Below are positions 1 to 11,926 of a stretch of DNA of 64,000 nt, piece after piece. Source of the stretch: Aquatica leii (lineage: Eukaryota; Arthropoda; Insecta; Coleoptera; Lampyridae). The stretch's first letter is position 1, and each line of letters begins with the position of its first letter. Under the pieces are notes generated by a model, which worked only from the letters and a program-made list of their open reading frames with translations, ran no database searches and was not told the origin of the DNA. Location of the stretch: NCBI GenBank assembly GCA_035610365.1, contig CM069432.1, positions 16,120,001 through 16,184,000 of the forward strand, given 5' to 3'. Position numbers and translations under genes: made by a program.

Positions 1-355
1 CGCTAGGGGTTTGGGATTTAACATGGGAAAATTTAAATTATTTTTTTCCTGCTTCCCAAATTAAAAAATCGCAAAAATTTTGACGCAGATTTAAAGTGGC
101 ACTTAAAATGTTTCTAAAAAAAATGTTCTGATTATAATTTGATAATTAATAAATTAATTACAGGCATTTGAAATTCGAAATTTTGAAGGTTTTTTGCGCA
201 TGCGATTCAGATCGGCTATCTTCGGTTTTTAAAGTAATATGGATGCTAAAATTAAATTGTAGCCCGTGAAATCAACATTATGCAACTTTATTTTTGAGGA
301 AATGGAAATTTGAAGAACAAAGACTAGAAAAATTACATTTGAAAATTTTCTGTAG
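1..355 (+). repeat. Left long terminal inverted repeat of mariner
   Basis: Bases 1-355 match the reverse complement of 1819-2173 with scattered substitutions and small indels. Shared blocks include GATAATTAATAAATTAATTA, GCATGCGATTCAGATCGGC and the inner edge GAAAATTTTCTGTAG. Such long TIRs are unusual for mariner elements, where about 30 bp is typical. Confidence 0.9.
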
Positions 356-580
356 GCTAAAAAAACCAAATTGCGCCCGCATTTGCGTGCTAATAAACCA
401 GCTTATAATTCCAAAATGAAATAAACTTGAATTATGTTCAAGTAAATAGATATTAAAAATCAAGTTAGCATCGATTTGTTATAAAACATTTGAAGTGTTG
501 ACAGTTTTTATAGAATTGCTTTACAAGCTTCGAAAATGAATCTAGAAAAAAAAATCTTGGGGTAAAACAATATTTTCGAG

Positions 581-1605
581 GTGTTTCGAAAGTCCAAATT
601 CGAGAAGACTTTGCTGGTTTTTTTTGAAGATAGACTAATACCTTCTTTAAAGAGTATCAAAAAAACCATACAATTATTTGAAACTACTGGCTCTGTAAAT
701 CCACCATGTAAATGTCAGCGTCCACCACCTTTACACGATCACGAAGACAACCCTCAGAAGTTGGCAGTTCTTGCAGCTGTAGACCAAGATCCTGATGTTA
801 GTTTGCGAGAAATTGAAATTAATGGTGTTCCTCGGTCGTCAGCATTCAGGTACCTCAAACAGGAGGGCTTTAAAAGTTACCGTTGGCAATGCCATCAAGA
901 ATTATTACCACACGAGTATTATGCTCGTATGAGATTTTGTGAAATAATCACCGAAATGAACAATACCAATCGCGATTTTGTAAAAAACATTTGTTTTTCG
1001 GATGAACGTTCATTTGGACTTGATGAAAGACCAAATCGACAAAATAATGGTACATGGTCTCTCAAAAATCTACACAAATTACTAAATGGACCAAGTCAAT
1101 GGCGACAAATTGTCAATGTTTGGATGGGCTTGCTGGGATGTCAGGTTATTGGTTCTTTTTTCATTGAAACTACATTTACTTCCATAAAATATCATTACCT
1201 TCTACTAGAAGAAGTGTTTCCACAACTAAATGATGTTGCGGGTGAAAATCACCAAGTTTGTTTTATGCAGGATGGTGCTCTAGCCCATACTGCTAGACTA
1301 AACACTGGGCTTCTCAATAAAGCATTTCCAAATCAATGGATAGGCAAGAATGGTCCCATTACATGGCCTGCTAGGTCACCTGATTTAAACCCGTGCGATT
1401 TTTTTTGTGGAGTTACATAAAAGAAAAATTATTCAGAGGGAGAAAACGGTATGAAAATAGGGACGCACTAAAAGATGAAATTCAAGTGATATGCCGAGCT
1501 ATTACCATTCGTAAATTAGTCGAAACACAAAAAAGATTTGTTGAACGGCTAACTTATTGTACAGTTCAAGCAGGAGGCATTTTTAAACACCTCATACCCA
1601 AATAG
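581..1605 (+). pseudogene. Mariner DD41D transposase, frameshifted
   Basis: A cut-and-paste transposase of the IS630/Tc1/mariner superfamily. The N-terminal part carries a helix-turn-helix-like stretch (VSLREIEINGVPRSSAFRYL). The catalytic triad is the D of ICFSDERSF, the D of CFMQDGALAH, and the final D of WPARSPDLNPCD, 42 positions after the second, giving DD41D. The frame breaks within the T-run at about 1399-1406, directly after the third Asp: it appears one T short. The rest (FLWSYIKEKLF onward to 1605) continues in another frame. No ATG opens the main frame: an in-frame ATG at 536 is followed by a TAA at 563, and the long open stretch begins at a GTG (581). The family is certain; activity is not expected. 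Confidence 0.88.
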
Positions 1606-1818
1606 GTGATTCGCCGTGGTCGTTCCGCCAATCAACGGATCGACAATGTTAAAAAGGCTCTTTACAGGGCCACAAATTCTCAATTGAAATGCATTTTTCT
1701 GCACGACGATTATTCGAGCAATCTTCTTGCGTTCGACCTATTGGTACCACGATGAGTGTTTGTAGATACCTATGTAAATGAAAATTTATGTTTGATTAAT
1801 TACATTTTTTCTAGTCTT

Positions 1819-2173
1819 CTACAGAAAATTTTCAAATGTAATTTTTCAAGTCTTTGTTCTTCAAATTTCCATTTCTTAAAAAATAAAGTTGCATAATGTT
1901 ATTTTGACGGGCTACAATTTAATTGTAGCATTCATATTACTTTAAAAACCGAAGATAGCCGATCTGAATCGCATGCGCAATTTCAAAATTTCGAATTTCA
2001 AATGCCTGTAATTAATTTATTAATTATCAAATTATAATCAAAAAATTGTTTTTAGAAACGTTTTAAGTGCCACTTTAAATCTGCATCAAAATTTTTGCGA
2101 TTTTTTCATTTGGGAAGCAAGAAAAAAATAATTTCAATTTTCCCATGGTAAATCCCATGGGGTACCCCTAGCG
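1819..2173 (-). repeat. Right long terminal inverted repeat of mariner
   Basis: This is the inverted partner of 1-355. It starts just inside CTACAGAAAATTTTC and runs to the terminal ACCCCTAGCG. The two arms differ mainly by point changes and a short indel near the tip (GGGTACCCC against GGGTTTGG). Confidence 0.9.
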
Positions 2174-3386
2174 TTGGACATAAGGTATAAAGCCAAATAT
2201 CTGTATTAATTTGGGGAAAACTTGGCGCATCTGGTATTTTTCTTATAGATCGTACAAACTAAATTAATTCTGGATATTTGTGTTATAATAACTAATATAA
2301 TTTTTTTCCTTTGAAAATGTAAAAGTTACGCTAACTAGTTTTGTTTTATGTACGACGTGTTGTCCAACCGAAGGAGACTTGCATCAACAATGATTGTCTG
2401 TGATATTTACCTAAGTACTCTTAATTTATAACATCTGTGTAATTCTACATCGCTTCTTTATTTATAACCGCCGTTTCTTTGATAAAATAAATACATTTGT
2501 AGTTATAACCTATGTTTTGTCATTTGTTCTCTTTCAAAGTTAAATAAATTTAAACAGTGTTTTCCATTGCCAGCTTCCAACTGTTTTGGCGCATTTTTAA
2601 ATCTTTTTATGATCAGCACGCCGAGATCTGCAATCCACTCAACGAATTATACTGAGCTAGTTGCATGTATTTACGTTAATGGTAACTCTATTCTATTTTG
2701 CCTTAGAAAGGTTTTCTAACTTTTTTTATTAAACATTTAATTCAACGAATGTAACTCAAACGGTTGGAATGGGATAGTGCTTTACTTAAAAATTACGAAT
2801 GTCTTTGGATAAGTTTTATAAAAGAAGGTTTTTTCAAGTATTTGCAGACTTACGCAACTTTAAATGCGAGTGAAAGGGGTTACTTTGCTATTTTGTATCG
2901 ATATTTCCAGTTTTCACTTTTTTAAAACAAAATCTAAGGTTGGTCTTTTAAATCCTATATTTTTCTCGTCTTGAAATGGGCGGTGTCTTGCTCTTTGCAC
3001 GCTTAACTAAACTGGTCTCACACTTAAATTTTTCTTGATTTCCAGATTATTTTATCTTGGCTAAGACCACCTCCTGATTTGTTCAAAATCAAATCGAATT
3101 TTGTTTGAACAGAGCCATGTTACGGATAACCCAAGCAATCATGCTTGTAAAAGGTTCTTTATTAAACCACACTGAAATTTTATGAATCAATGTTTTAATA
3201 AGTAGCCTTCTTTTTTAATTTCAAAGCATATCTTTGTTTCAAGTCGATCAATTCAAATCAGCAGCAATTTCTGTTTCTGCTACTTTGTCAACTCAAAATT
3301 TTGTTTATTAAAGCTTCAACGTTTTAGAGTTTATGTGATCCGGTTTATTAATATTTTAAAAACTAAAATAATCCGGTTAAGGTCTC
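2174..3386. other. Non-coding stretch with a dispersed-repeat copy
   Basis: No open frame of note. About 2466-2690 is homologous to 45988-46195 (listed separately). The remainder is AT-rich with no gene, RNA or element end that I recognise. It abuts the truncated 3' LTR of gypsy-1 at 3387. Confidence 0.5.
2466..2690 (+). repeat. Dispersed repeat R1, copy 1
   Basis: Shares an ordered series of blocks with 45988-46195: AAATAAAT, then ATAACCTATGTTTTGTCATTTGTT, then a purine-rich bridge, AATTTAAAC, CC(A/G)...TTCTGGGG-like, and AATTATA-TGA(G/A)CTAGT. Divergence is considerable (perhaps 30-40 percent by eye). The polyadenylation-like AATAAA in the first block suggests an old LTR or retroelement 3' end, but no coding part is attached. 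Confidence 0.5.
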
Positions 3387-3690
3387 TGACCAGAAAGTGA
3401 TTTTTAACAATATTTTAAAACAATGGGGAATAAATTGTTTGTCATGGGAAACATTTTACATTTAAAACAGCAAGCACCCAGAAATTAAAAAAAAATTTAA
3501 TTACTAACACAACTAGTTCATATCTCTAAATTTTATAGCATCAGAATAACAAAAAAAAAGCATAGATTAAAAATCAAACGGCAAACAAAATCGGTAATTA
3601 AACTTTTAAAATAATTCAAATATGTTCTTCATTTGGTCACTAGATGACGTTGTAATAGGAGCTTATCTAACAAAATTTTAGAACGTTACA
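3387..3690 (-). repeat. Gypsy-1 3' LTR, truncated
   Basis: Reads (minus strand) TGTAACGTTCTAAAATTTTG from 3690 and matches the outer part of the 5' LTR (12167 downwards). Similarity ends at about 3387 (TGACCAGAAAGTG, matching TGATCAGAAAGTG at 9143), so roughly 300 of an expected 1,380 bp remain. A purine-rich stretch (GGTGGAGTTT) just inside 3690 fits a polypurine tract. Confidence 0.8.
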
Positions 3691-3750
3691 AACTCCACCC
3701 GAGCTACCTTGAAATTTTCATAAAAAATGTCAGTATAAACTATTCTTTTC

Positions 3751-4560
3751 CTATTCTAAACAAGGTTTGAGATCCTTAGCGTGCCACAATCCACGCATGG
3801 TACCTACAGAGTCTTTTAGTTCATGAATCCAAAAAGAGGATTTTGCTGCTATAGTAAATGGACCAATAAATTTGGGAGCAAGTTTTGCTGCGAAGAAATT
3901 AACTGCGTCCGACTGCGGAAAATTTTTACGATACACTCGATCACCAAGTTCGTATCTAACATCTCGACGCTGAAAATCATAATAACGCTTATTTGTCTTA
4001 AAAACCTTCTGAAGACATTCTCTAATTTCTTGGTAAAGTTGTTGGAATGATTTTTCCCTATCACGACCGAAATCGTTTTGATCAACGTCAAATTCTTCAG
4101 GCGGCTGAGATTCGTTAGTTAAATTGTGGCATCTCCTTACCGAATAAAATAAAATACGGAGAATAACCTGTGTTGTCATGGACCTGAGTTCTCATAACGC
4201 AAGCTATCTTAGAAAGATTTCTATCCCAAGTACAATGGTTATCTGACACATAACATCTAATCACAGTCTCTAGCGTTTTGTTTGCTCTTTCAGTAGGGTT
4301 TGCTTGAGTGTGATAATTAGCCCTAAAGACTTGCTTAATTCTATTAGACTTTAAGAGTTGTTTAAACTTAACACTTTTAAACTGCATAGCATTATCTCTT
4401 CAACTGCTTTAAAAAATAATTTTGCTGAGGAATTTCGAAGAGGAATCACAAAAGAAAATTTACTAAACATATCAATTAAAACCAAAATAAATTTATAGCC
4501 ATTATTCGATCTTGGAAGAAGACCTATAAAATCACAAAAAATAACATCAAACGGTCTATT
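3751..4560 (-). pseudogene. Gypsy-1 integrase, broken and internally deleted
   Basis: Fragments of retroviral-type integrase. The segment on the minus strand from about 4560 contains VIFCDFIGLLPRS with the first catalytic Asp. DNAMQF (near 4395) carries the second, and ANPTERANK (near 4290) carries the Glu. The tail up to 3751 (APKFIGPFTI, then GLWHAKDLKPCLE) matches the C-terminal part of the gypsy-2 integrase. Compared with gypsy-2, the N-terminal HHCC zinc-binding segment is missing before 4560 and about 20 residues are missing before DNAMQF. At least two frame changes separate the pieces. Non-functional. Confidence 0.8.
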
Positions 4561-4562
4561 TA

Positions 4563-5118
4563 CTACTTGACTTCTGGGAAATCAAGGCCAGGAATAGTCT
4601 TTGACTTAGTGAACTTATACAATTTAGAGTCTATTCGGCAAGATGGATACTGAAGAGAATTCTTAGAGACAATTTTTATCATTCGTAAATACCATTTATC
4701 CACAACATTCGAAACATCTACAGAATCAACAACAAAAACTGAACGTGAAAGCATATTAGGTACCATATGTTCTTTACTTTTTCTGTGTATTAGATTGAAT
4801 GAATATTGTTGCAGTTTCAAACTTCACCTAGCCAAACGTCCTGTGGGGTTCTTTAAACTATTCAACCAAATGGTCAGTAACAACCGTAAAGTGAATGCTT
4901 TCGATATAAAGACAACACTTTTCTATTGACCACAGTACTGCCAAGCATTCACGTTCAGTACATGTAAATTCACGTTCTTGCCTAGTGAGAGAGCGTGACA
5001 TATAACAAATGACTTTCTTACACTGATCCTGAAAAGTCTGCGTTAAGCTCGCACTAAGACCACATCCACTAGCATTAGTTTGGATAACAAAAAGCAAATT
5101 TAAATTTGGACACGTCAA
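4563..5118 (-). pseudogene. Gypsy-1 RNase H region, fragmented
   Basis: Two open pieces. 5118-4858 contains FVIQTNASGCGLSASLTQTF and FTCTERECLAVLWSIEK, matching the RNase H of gypsy-2 (VQTDASDFGLGSVLTQ; STTEKECLAVLWSIEK). The Asp of the first catalytic motif is replaced by Asn (QTNAS instead of QTDAS). 4820-4563 carries the downstream connector FNLIHRKSKEHMVPNMLSRS. A frame break lies between the two near 4840. Confidence 0.8.
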
Positions 5119-5360
5119 AACTGGAGCAGATATGTCTTTCTTTAATCTGTTGCAAAGCTTCTTCTTGCCTACTTCGCCAACACCACTTTGCGTTTTTCTT
5201 CAATAGCTTTGTTATTGTTTGTATTAATGATGAAAAGTTTGGAATGAAACGTCGATACCATGACGCTGTCCCTATTACTCTACGAACTTCTGATATTTTA
5301 GTAAGAATCGGAATCTAAAGAATTGCTTCAACCTTACTGGGATCTACATGAAGCCCATTA

Positions 5361-6033
5361 CTATCGATGACAACCCAAATAACGTAGTTCACTCCTACAA
5401 AATTTACACTTTTCTTTACTAAGAGTAAGATCAGCCTTATGAAGCCTTTCAAATACCTTTTTCAAGACCTCTATATGCTGTTCAAACGTTTGCGTAACTA
5501 TAATGATATCATTAACATACTTAAAACAAAAAGGTTTTAAATCTACTCTCAGCACTCCATCAATCAGGCGCTGCCTTGTAGCAGGTGCTGTATTTAAACC
5601 AAATGGGAGCCTTTTAAGCTGGTACAACCTTCTAGCAGGAACAGTAAATATAGTATGCGGTTTTGAACTTCCTTTAACAGGAATTTGTCAATAAGCCGAT
5701 TTGATATATAGACTAGACAGATATTTGGCATCTAGCAACCTGTTTAATATACTGGAAATATAGGACAGCGGATAAACATCTCGTTTAGTAACAAAATTTA
5801 ATTTACAGAAATCAATACACATCCTCCAAATACCGTCTTTTTTTTACCATGACACTAGGACTGCTCCAACCACTAGAAGATGGTTCGATAACGCCTTTAA
5901 CCAGGATATCATCTAATTCACTATCAATATGCTTCATCATAGAAGGAGATACCGGGTAATAACGCTGCTTTATCGGCTGAACCAATTCAATGTTACGTTC
6001 CACCATATCGGTGCTCTTTATTTGATCAACCAT
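5361..6033 (-). pseudogene. Gypsy-1 reverse transcriptase, degraded
   Basis: 6033-5812 holds the RT N-terminus (QPIKQRYYPVSPSMMKHID, then GVIEPSSSGWSSPSVMVKK). 5627-5361 holds the palm region (LKRLPFGLNTAPATRQRLID, then FKYVNDIIIV). The catalytic YxDD box reads YVND, so one metal-binding Asp is lost. The stretch between 5627 and 5812 is out of frame. The fingers and palm order matches gypsy-2. Confidence 0.85.
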
Positions 6034-6184
6034 TTATGAAAAATAATTAATAATTAAAAGATCTAATTGCAGTCGTTGTTTACAAGTTAAGGTATCCCAA
6101 TACTTCAAAACTTCTAATGCTCCTAACTCAACCTTATCTTCTAAAAAAGCCGTAAATTTCCATCCATACCCAAAAATCAATCCC

Positions 6185-6403
6185 TTATATTAAAACATGG
6201 TCCAAGTCTGGTACAACTAATATATCAATAATTTTCTGTTTATCGCGCAATTTGACTGGAGCTTTCAGAATTCCAATACAATGACATTCATTCCCATTTG
6301 CAACCGTAACGCTAGTTAAATCTGACTTATATAACCTCATTAAACCTATTTCTTGTAAAATACGCCAACATTTTCTTCCTAAAACAGTGCGACTACCGCC
6401 CAA
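6185..6403 (-). pseudogene. Gypsy-1 aspartic protease fragment
   Basis: Begins GGSRTVLGRKCWRILQEIGL and contains KIIDILVVPDLDHVLI, collinear with the gypsy-2 protease (GASRT, then LGSKGWEIFSQLGL and VVPDVPHNLILG). The DSG active-site triad would lie just upstream of the open part and is not in frame here. Stops follow before the RT region begins at 6033. Confidence 0.7.
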
Positions 6404-6539
6404 ATCTAATAATCTTAAAATATCCCTACCAAAATTATTTATAGTTAAATAAAGTTTCTCATCACCCTATGCATGAGTCAAAACATAATCTAAGATACAA
6501 CGGACCAATTGTTTAGAAATATCCCAAGGGGATAAACGA

Positions 6540-7631
6540 TCACTTATTGTCTCCCGAACCCGTTTCCCGGATTTTTTTTATACATTTCGAACAATCTCGT
6601 CTAGTGACACCTAGGAAACCACAAGAAAAGCAATGAAGTTTTCTAGGACGAAGACATTTCTTTGCTAAGTGTTCATTATCTCTACAGTTCCAACAGCGTT
6701 TTTCGAATTTTTGACCAATACTTGCCTGTAAATTCCGATTATCCTGAATTTCATTTATATTCCCAAGACTACACGGAACTAAACTATCCGAATAATATAT
6801 ACAAGCAAGGTCGGGTTTCATTAAACCCTTAGCATTTCTAGGCGGCGGCATATACGATTGTATTGTGGTTTTCCGCGTCTCAATTTTCCTTCCTAATTTT
6901 AATAATTCATCTATCGACTAAACATCTATTAAAATAAGCTGATTTTGATAATCTGGAAGAATATTCTGCATAAGTATCTTCAACTTTGTACTATCATTAA
7001 CTGTAACAGTCAATCTATTAAACATAATTTCCATGGTAGCGATATAAACGCCAATAGATTCGTCTGGACCTTGAGTACGACGGCGTATTTCCTTAAATAA
7101 TTTATCATTGTAATTTTCAGGCAAGAACAGCGCGCGTAACTCCCCTACCAATTCAATCCACTTAGTTATTTTAGACCGAACCGAACGATACCAAATTAAG
7201 ACCTGACCGGTAAACAGGTCACTCGCAGATGCAAACAATTGCTCTTTAGTAACATTTTCTAAAATACATAGTATCTCAATAATTTCTAAAAAAGTATTTA
7301 GAGATAATTTACCGTCCCCACTAAACTTAGTAAAACGCCATTCCGGCACAGGCTTACTTTTATACAAGGAATAAATTGGTTGACGATGTACTTGCGATAC
7401 TTGTGCACGTCATTGAGTTACATTAGACGGGCTAACTTTGGCGTTGCTACTTTCATCTAAACTACTAGACTCACTCGTTGTAGAAGACATTGTCATGCTG
7501 ATATTGTGCGGACTACTATTAACTTGTGATAATTTTTTATATCGCTTTACTTTACATTTTAATTTAGACTGAAGCTTTAGCAAATCTACAAAAAATTTGG
7601 AACGTCGAGGGTGCTCTTCATCATTCAGCAC
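6540..7631 (-). pseudogene. Gypsy-1 gag with zinc knuckles, broken into three
   Basis: 7631-7410 is a basic and Ser-rich N-terminal piece. 7367-6918 is the gag core (WRFTKFSGDGKLSLNTFLEI, LFTGQVLIWYRSVRSKITKW, EEIRRRTQ-like KEIRRRTQGPDESIGVYIAT), typical of Ty3/gypsy retrotransposon gag. 6851-6540 has two cysteine clusters, a CCHC knuckle CWNCRDNEHLAKKC and a second CFSCGFLGVTRRDCSKC. Gag coats the RNA and forms the virus-like particle. Stops at about 7410 and 6918 separate the pieces. Confidence 0.85.
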
Positions 7632-8077
7632 GAGTAAAAGTATGAACTAACTTAATAATAATTTTTGCGTAATTTCCGCACTTATCTCCCGAAACACTAT
7701 TTATGCTCGAATCTATCTGTAAAATTTTAGTTTAGATTGGCTCTACTTCATCTTTAAAGCTGTAATGATGCCGTGAATAATGTAATTCAGAATCAGATTT
7801 ATCTAATTTCAACAATGCTCTAAAACATTTTCGCATATCCGAAACTGTAGTCTTATCCTTAACTCCGATGTTTCAAAAACTCTATGAACATATTTACAAT
7901 CAATATTAATATAAGGGAACACCAAAAACACCAACAATGTTCAGACAATGGGTCAAACACTAAAATTCAGTAAGTTCTAAATTTTCTCACAAAAATTCAA
8001 TAAACAACTAGCATTTACGATAGAGTATCAAAAAAAAATACTGGTGCTTCAACTTGCATTATTATTTTTCACAATCG
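7632..8077. other. Gypsy-1 leader region
   Basis: The untranslated leader between the PBS and gag of gypsy-1 (minus strand). No open frame of note. Confidence 0.6.
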
Positions 8078-8096
8078 AGCCCCACGTTGGGCGCCA
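8078..8096 (-). promoter_or_regulatory. Gypsy-1 tRNA primer-binding site
   Basis: On the minus strand the sequence reads TGGCGCCCAACGTGGGGCT, five bases inside the 5' LTR end. It has the TGGCGCCC start expected of a site complementary to a tRNA 3' CCA end; this form is widely assigned to tRNA-Lys in insect gypsy elements. It fixes the inner edge of the 5' LTR. Confidence 0.8.
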
Positions 8097-9240
8097 AAAT
8101 TTGTAAAACTTTACTTAGGAGTTAAAAAAATTGTGATAGATTATCACTGTACAATTGACCAAATTAGGTATGACCCGCACTCAATCGGAAAATGGGGTGG
8201 TTGAGTTGTCAAATTATATAAAACAAATAAATAAATGGGCGCCAGGTAAATTTTATACCATGCCTAGAAAATTCAAGATTAAGCTCCAACTTACCAAGAG
8301 CTAACCGTAAATCAAAAGTTGCAAAATACAAGTAATAAAACTAACACAGTTGAAACAACATGTATATACCTTCCCACAAAACATAGATTTGTACACAAAT
8401 AAAGTAATTTGAACAATTATTTAAATAGTACCATAAAAAAAATTGAAATAGCTTTCTATTTAAGCAGCTTAAATGTCGGCGTACATAGTTTTATAATGAC
8501 AAAAAAAATTATCGTACGTCTTTTAAAACATGCCTACCTCAACGAATTATTATAAACACAATTGAATAACGCGTTCAAATATTGAAACAAAAGATTTATG
8601 CATTACTCTAACTAAATTATAATTATTAATTGTAAAATATTGTTACAATCAAACAAAATGTGACCTTCACCACATGTTCGGTAAGATAATCAATTGTTTT
8701 CGAAGAAAGTCCAATACATATCAAAAATAATTCTTCTCGAACAACACAAAGAAGAAAACGTAGTAGGACTTAACCAGGCAACCTTAAAAGCAAAATAAAG
8801 CTAAGAAACAAACAAAACTAAACGAATGCACGTGCAAATAACGCTGTGCTGTTCGATTTCAAAACTTTATTTAATTCAATTAAACAAAAGAAAATACTGC
8901 CATAAATACCTTTTGTAATAAAAAGGGTTTCGGGAAACATAAAAATCCAATTAGCGATGTAAAACGCTGAACATTAATTACTGCAACCAAATCAATGAAT
9001 TATGATCCGCTAGATAGTGACAAGCAAAGGGGTCCAAAGTTACTTACCAAACCTCCTAATTTGTTTTTAATTCTACCAAAACGGGTATATTCACTAATAA
9101 AAATGCGAGTAAACCAAAACTACGATTTCCCAAAATGGCGATTGATCAGAAAGTGATTTTTAACAATATTTTAAAACAAAAAAATAATAGGGAATAAGTT
9201 GTTTGGCATGGAAACCAATTTACATTTACAACATCAAGTA

Positions 9241-9260
9241 CCGTAATTTGGGGCGAAATT
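9241..9260 (+). repeat. Pogo-A left TIR
   Basis: Twenty bases identical to the reverse complement of 11907-11926, preceded by the target TA. Confidence 0.93.
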
Positions 9261-9676
9261 AATTTTCGGGGGCGAAATTGGTCATCAAATCAAATTGAGA
9301 CATTTTCAAATATAGCGCCAAAAGTGTATGACACAGGTCGGCAGCGTATGGCGCTAGATATCTAGCGCGCTTTTATTTATCAGTTTGTTCTTACAGTTGG
9401 TGAAGTTTTTGTGTTAATCGTGTTCCAACAACGTTTAAAAGTGTTTTCCGAATTCAAGATTTTTTTTCTGCTCCCAAACAAGGTTTACACTTGGAGGTTT
9501 TGTTTACCTGTTGTGTTTGGGCGGGAATTTTAAAATTTATGTCGTGGGGTCAAATTGATCACACGTCTGGGGTGTAATTGATCACTTATAAAACGTTAAG
9601 TAAACCGCTGTTTTCGATGTGTTATTGCTATATTTTTTTCTGGAATGTATAATACTTAATTACATGACCGGTTACT

Positions 9677-11354
9677 ATGGTACGAAAATACAAAAGGAAT
9701 TTGAGGGCTAGGCGATACAAGGATTATTCTGATGACAATATTGAAAACGCTCTAGAAAAAATTATAAATCATAGATGGAGTTTAAGACAAGCTGCAAAAG
9801 AATACAAAGTTTCTTACGGCACTTTGTATAACAAATACCATGGTCGTCACGTGAGGAAAAATGGCGGGCAACCCATCTTTTCTGCCGCAGAAAAAATCTC
9901 TTTCATTCAAACAGCTTCCATTTGTAGGGATTGAGGATTTCCTTTGGACACAGCTGATTTGAGACAAATGGTTAAAAATTATTTGGACAGCCAAGGACGT
10001 ACCGTGGGAGTTTTTAAAAATAATTTACCTGGCCAAAATTGGGCCTACTCTTTATTAGAACGTCACAAGGACAAGATAAACAAAAGATTTGCAACTGATA
10101 TTAAAAGATCTCGGGCTTCAGATTCAAAGGAAATAATCACTGACTATTTCAAAAATTTACGCAAGACATTAGAAGGTGTTTCGGCTTCTAATTTATTCAA
10201 TTACGATAAAACCATTTTCCAAGATGACCCAGGAAAATGTTATTTTGCAGGAGAGTTAAATATCCCGAAAGAGTTTGCAACTATACAAAAAGTTTGACAT
10301 CCATCATGATGTATGGCTCCGCATAAGGCACTCTTTTGCCTCCTTATGTGATATATAAAGCCAATAAAATGTGGATGCAATAAACCAAAAGGTCAGTCGT
10401 GCTACAATAATACGTGCTGTGTTAGAGACTCACGATACAACTGCACCAGTCACGGGTGGATAAATGCTGAGACTTTCACAGATTGGTTTAATCCAGATTA
10501 CTACATTGATAGGAGACAACTGATCGTCACACTTCACCAATGAGGTTCTTAGAAAATATTGCATTCGTATGCCTACCTAAGACTCTACACACTTAACACA
10601 ACCCTAGGATGTTGGGTTTTTGAAACCGTTCAAGATTTCATTGAGGGACGTTTCATCTAACTGGAAGCAAGCCCACTATACGACAACATCAATTGACAAC
10701 AAAGATTTTCCTCACTTATTAAAGAGTTGTTTGAATCAAATGGATGAAAACGCAGAAGGGAATAAAGGTGCCATTAAGAAAGATTTAATTGCTTCTTTTG
10801 CCGCTACTGGCTTAATGCCCATTGACCCAAGTCGTGTTTTAGAAAAAATTTCGGGGAATGACAAACCAAACGCTGTCAACGAGGTGTTAATAAATTACCT
10901 TCAGGATAGAAGATTCACAGCTCCATCAAGTAGACGGAACATAAAAAGGCAGAAGCTTGACGTTCAACCTGGAAAAAGCGTGACGGCACCGAATGATGAT
11001 TCAAGTTCCGATAGTGAAATTGATGTAAATGAGCCACTTACAAATGACAATTCAGATGGTGATCAAAATCAAGATTTATTAGAAGATGTAGAAAAAGAAA
11101 CGCAGTACTTTTCAGTGCTGAAAGATGCCATAATAGAAGGGAAATTTTTGGTCGTCAATGTATTAGGAGGATCAAAAAAAAAAACTACTTACCGTTATGC
11201 AGCGGTTGCCCAGAACTCTTTAACCAAGGAAGGAATAGAAGAAGTATTAGGGATGAAATCAACTGCAAATCGGAAAACTTTTAAAGTGGTTGAAAATGGT
11301 GAATTTTCGGTTGATATTGATGACGTTGTTGCCTTCTTCCAGAACCAGAAGTAA
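9677..11354 (+). pseudogene. Pogo-A transposase, multiply broken
   Basis: Starts at an ATG with MVRKYKRNLRARRYKDYSDD and a pipsqueak-type HTH (LRQAAKEYKVSYGTLYNKY). A TGA at 9932-9934 ends the first piece. The frame resumes downstream (from about 9944) with a CENP-B-like DNA-binding part (LPGQNWAYSLLERHKDKINK) and the start of the DDE domain, NYDKTIFQDDPG, which retains the first Asp but has Lys where the family has Glu. From 10297 to 10620 the catalytic core is scrambled by frameshifts. 10620-11354 is the intact C-terminal region (FAATGLMPIDPSRVL, then an acidic Ser/Asp-rich tail). Non-functional. Confidence 0.88.
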
Positions 11355-11906
11355 AAAATTTCGACGGTTAAGTTAATTATATATTTAAAAAGGAAGTGGA
11401 TGTAAAAGAGATGTAAATGGTCACCAACTTTATATTTTTGCATGAAAATTGTTTTTTCCAGAAAATGTTTTTATTTTTAATTTCTTTACATAAAAGTGTG
11501 TTTTGCGTTTAATATCGTTTTAATCTGTATCACTTACCTGCATAATTATTTAATTATAACTTTCAAAACTTACTCATAATAAACTGCGCATTACAAATTT
11601 TTTATTGATCAATTTCATACAGGTGATTAATTTGGCCCCAAAAACTTAAATTCAAATAACTTTTAAACCATAGCATATATTACAACCGGGGCGAAACTGA
11701 TCACTATTGGTGCGTTTCTACACACTTTCATGGAGTAAATCTGTGAATGATCAATTTCGCCCCGAATACCGTATGAAATTAATCACATGTTTTATTTTTT
11801 TTCGCGAAAAATATTACAATAATCTGAACCTTTATCATATTTGAATTTTACGTGAAAATTTAACAAGACGTAAATTAACAAGCATAAAAAAGAAAAAAAA
11901 ATGATC

Positions 11907-11926
11907 AATTTCGCCCCAAATTACGG
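11907..11926 (-). repeat. Pogo-A right TIR
   Basis: Inverted partner of 9241-9260, followed by the second TA of the target duplication. Confidence 0.93.

Larger units (their letters stand above)
1..2173 (+). mobile_element. DD41D (rosa-type) Tc1/mariner transposon, defective
   Basis: The element opens with CGCTAGGGGT at base 1 and closes with its reverse complement ACCCCTAGCG at 2173. It is bounded by inverted repeats of about 355 bp and has one transposase gene between them. The spacing between the second and third catalytic Asp of the transposase is 41 residues, the hallmark of the rosa branch of mariner-like elements. The left end coincides with the window edge, so the TA target duplication cannot be checked; on the right the next bases are TTGG, not TA, so the true tip may lie a few bases further out. 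The element is dead because of a frameshift and a missing start. Confidence 0.85.
9241..11926 (+). mobile_element. Pogo/Tigger-type DNA transposon (pogo-A)
   Basis: Perfect 20-bp terminal inverted repeats, CCGTAATTTGGGGCGAAATT at the left and its reverse complement at the right, flanked by a duplicated TA (9239-9240 and 11927-11928). The interior encodes a pogo-family transposase relic. Degenerate copies of the TIR core (GGGGCGAAAYTGATCA-like) recur in both subterminal zones, near 9271, 9548, 9568, 11637, 11685 and 11745, in both orientations. The element sits inside the 5' LTR of gypsy-1; the uninterrupted sequence is seen at about 3470-3485. Confidence 0.93.
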
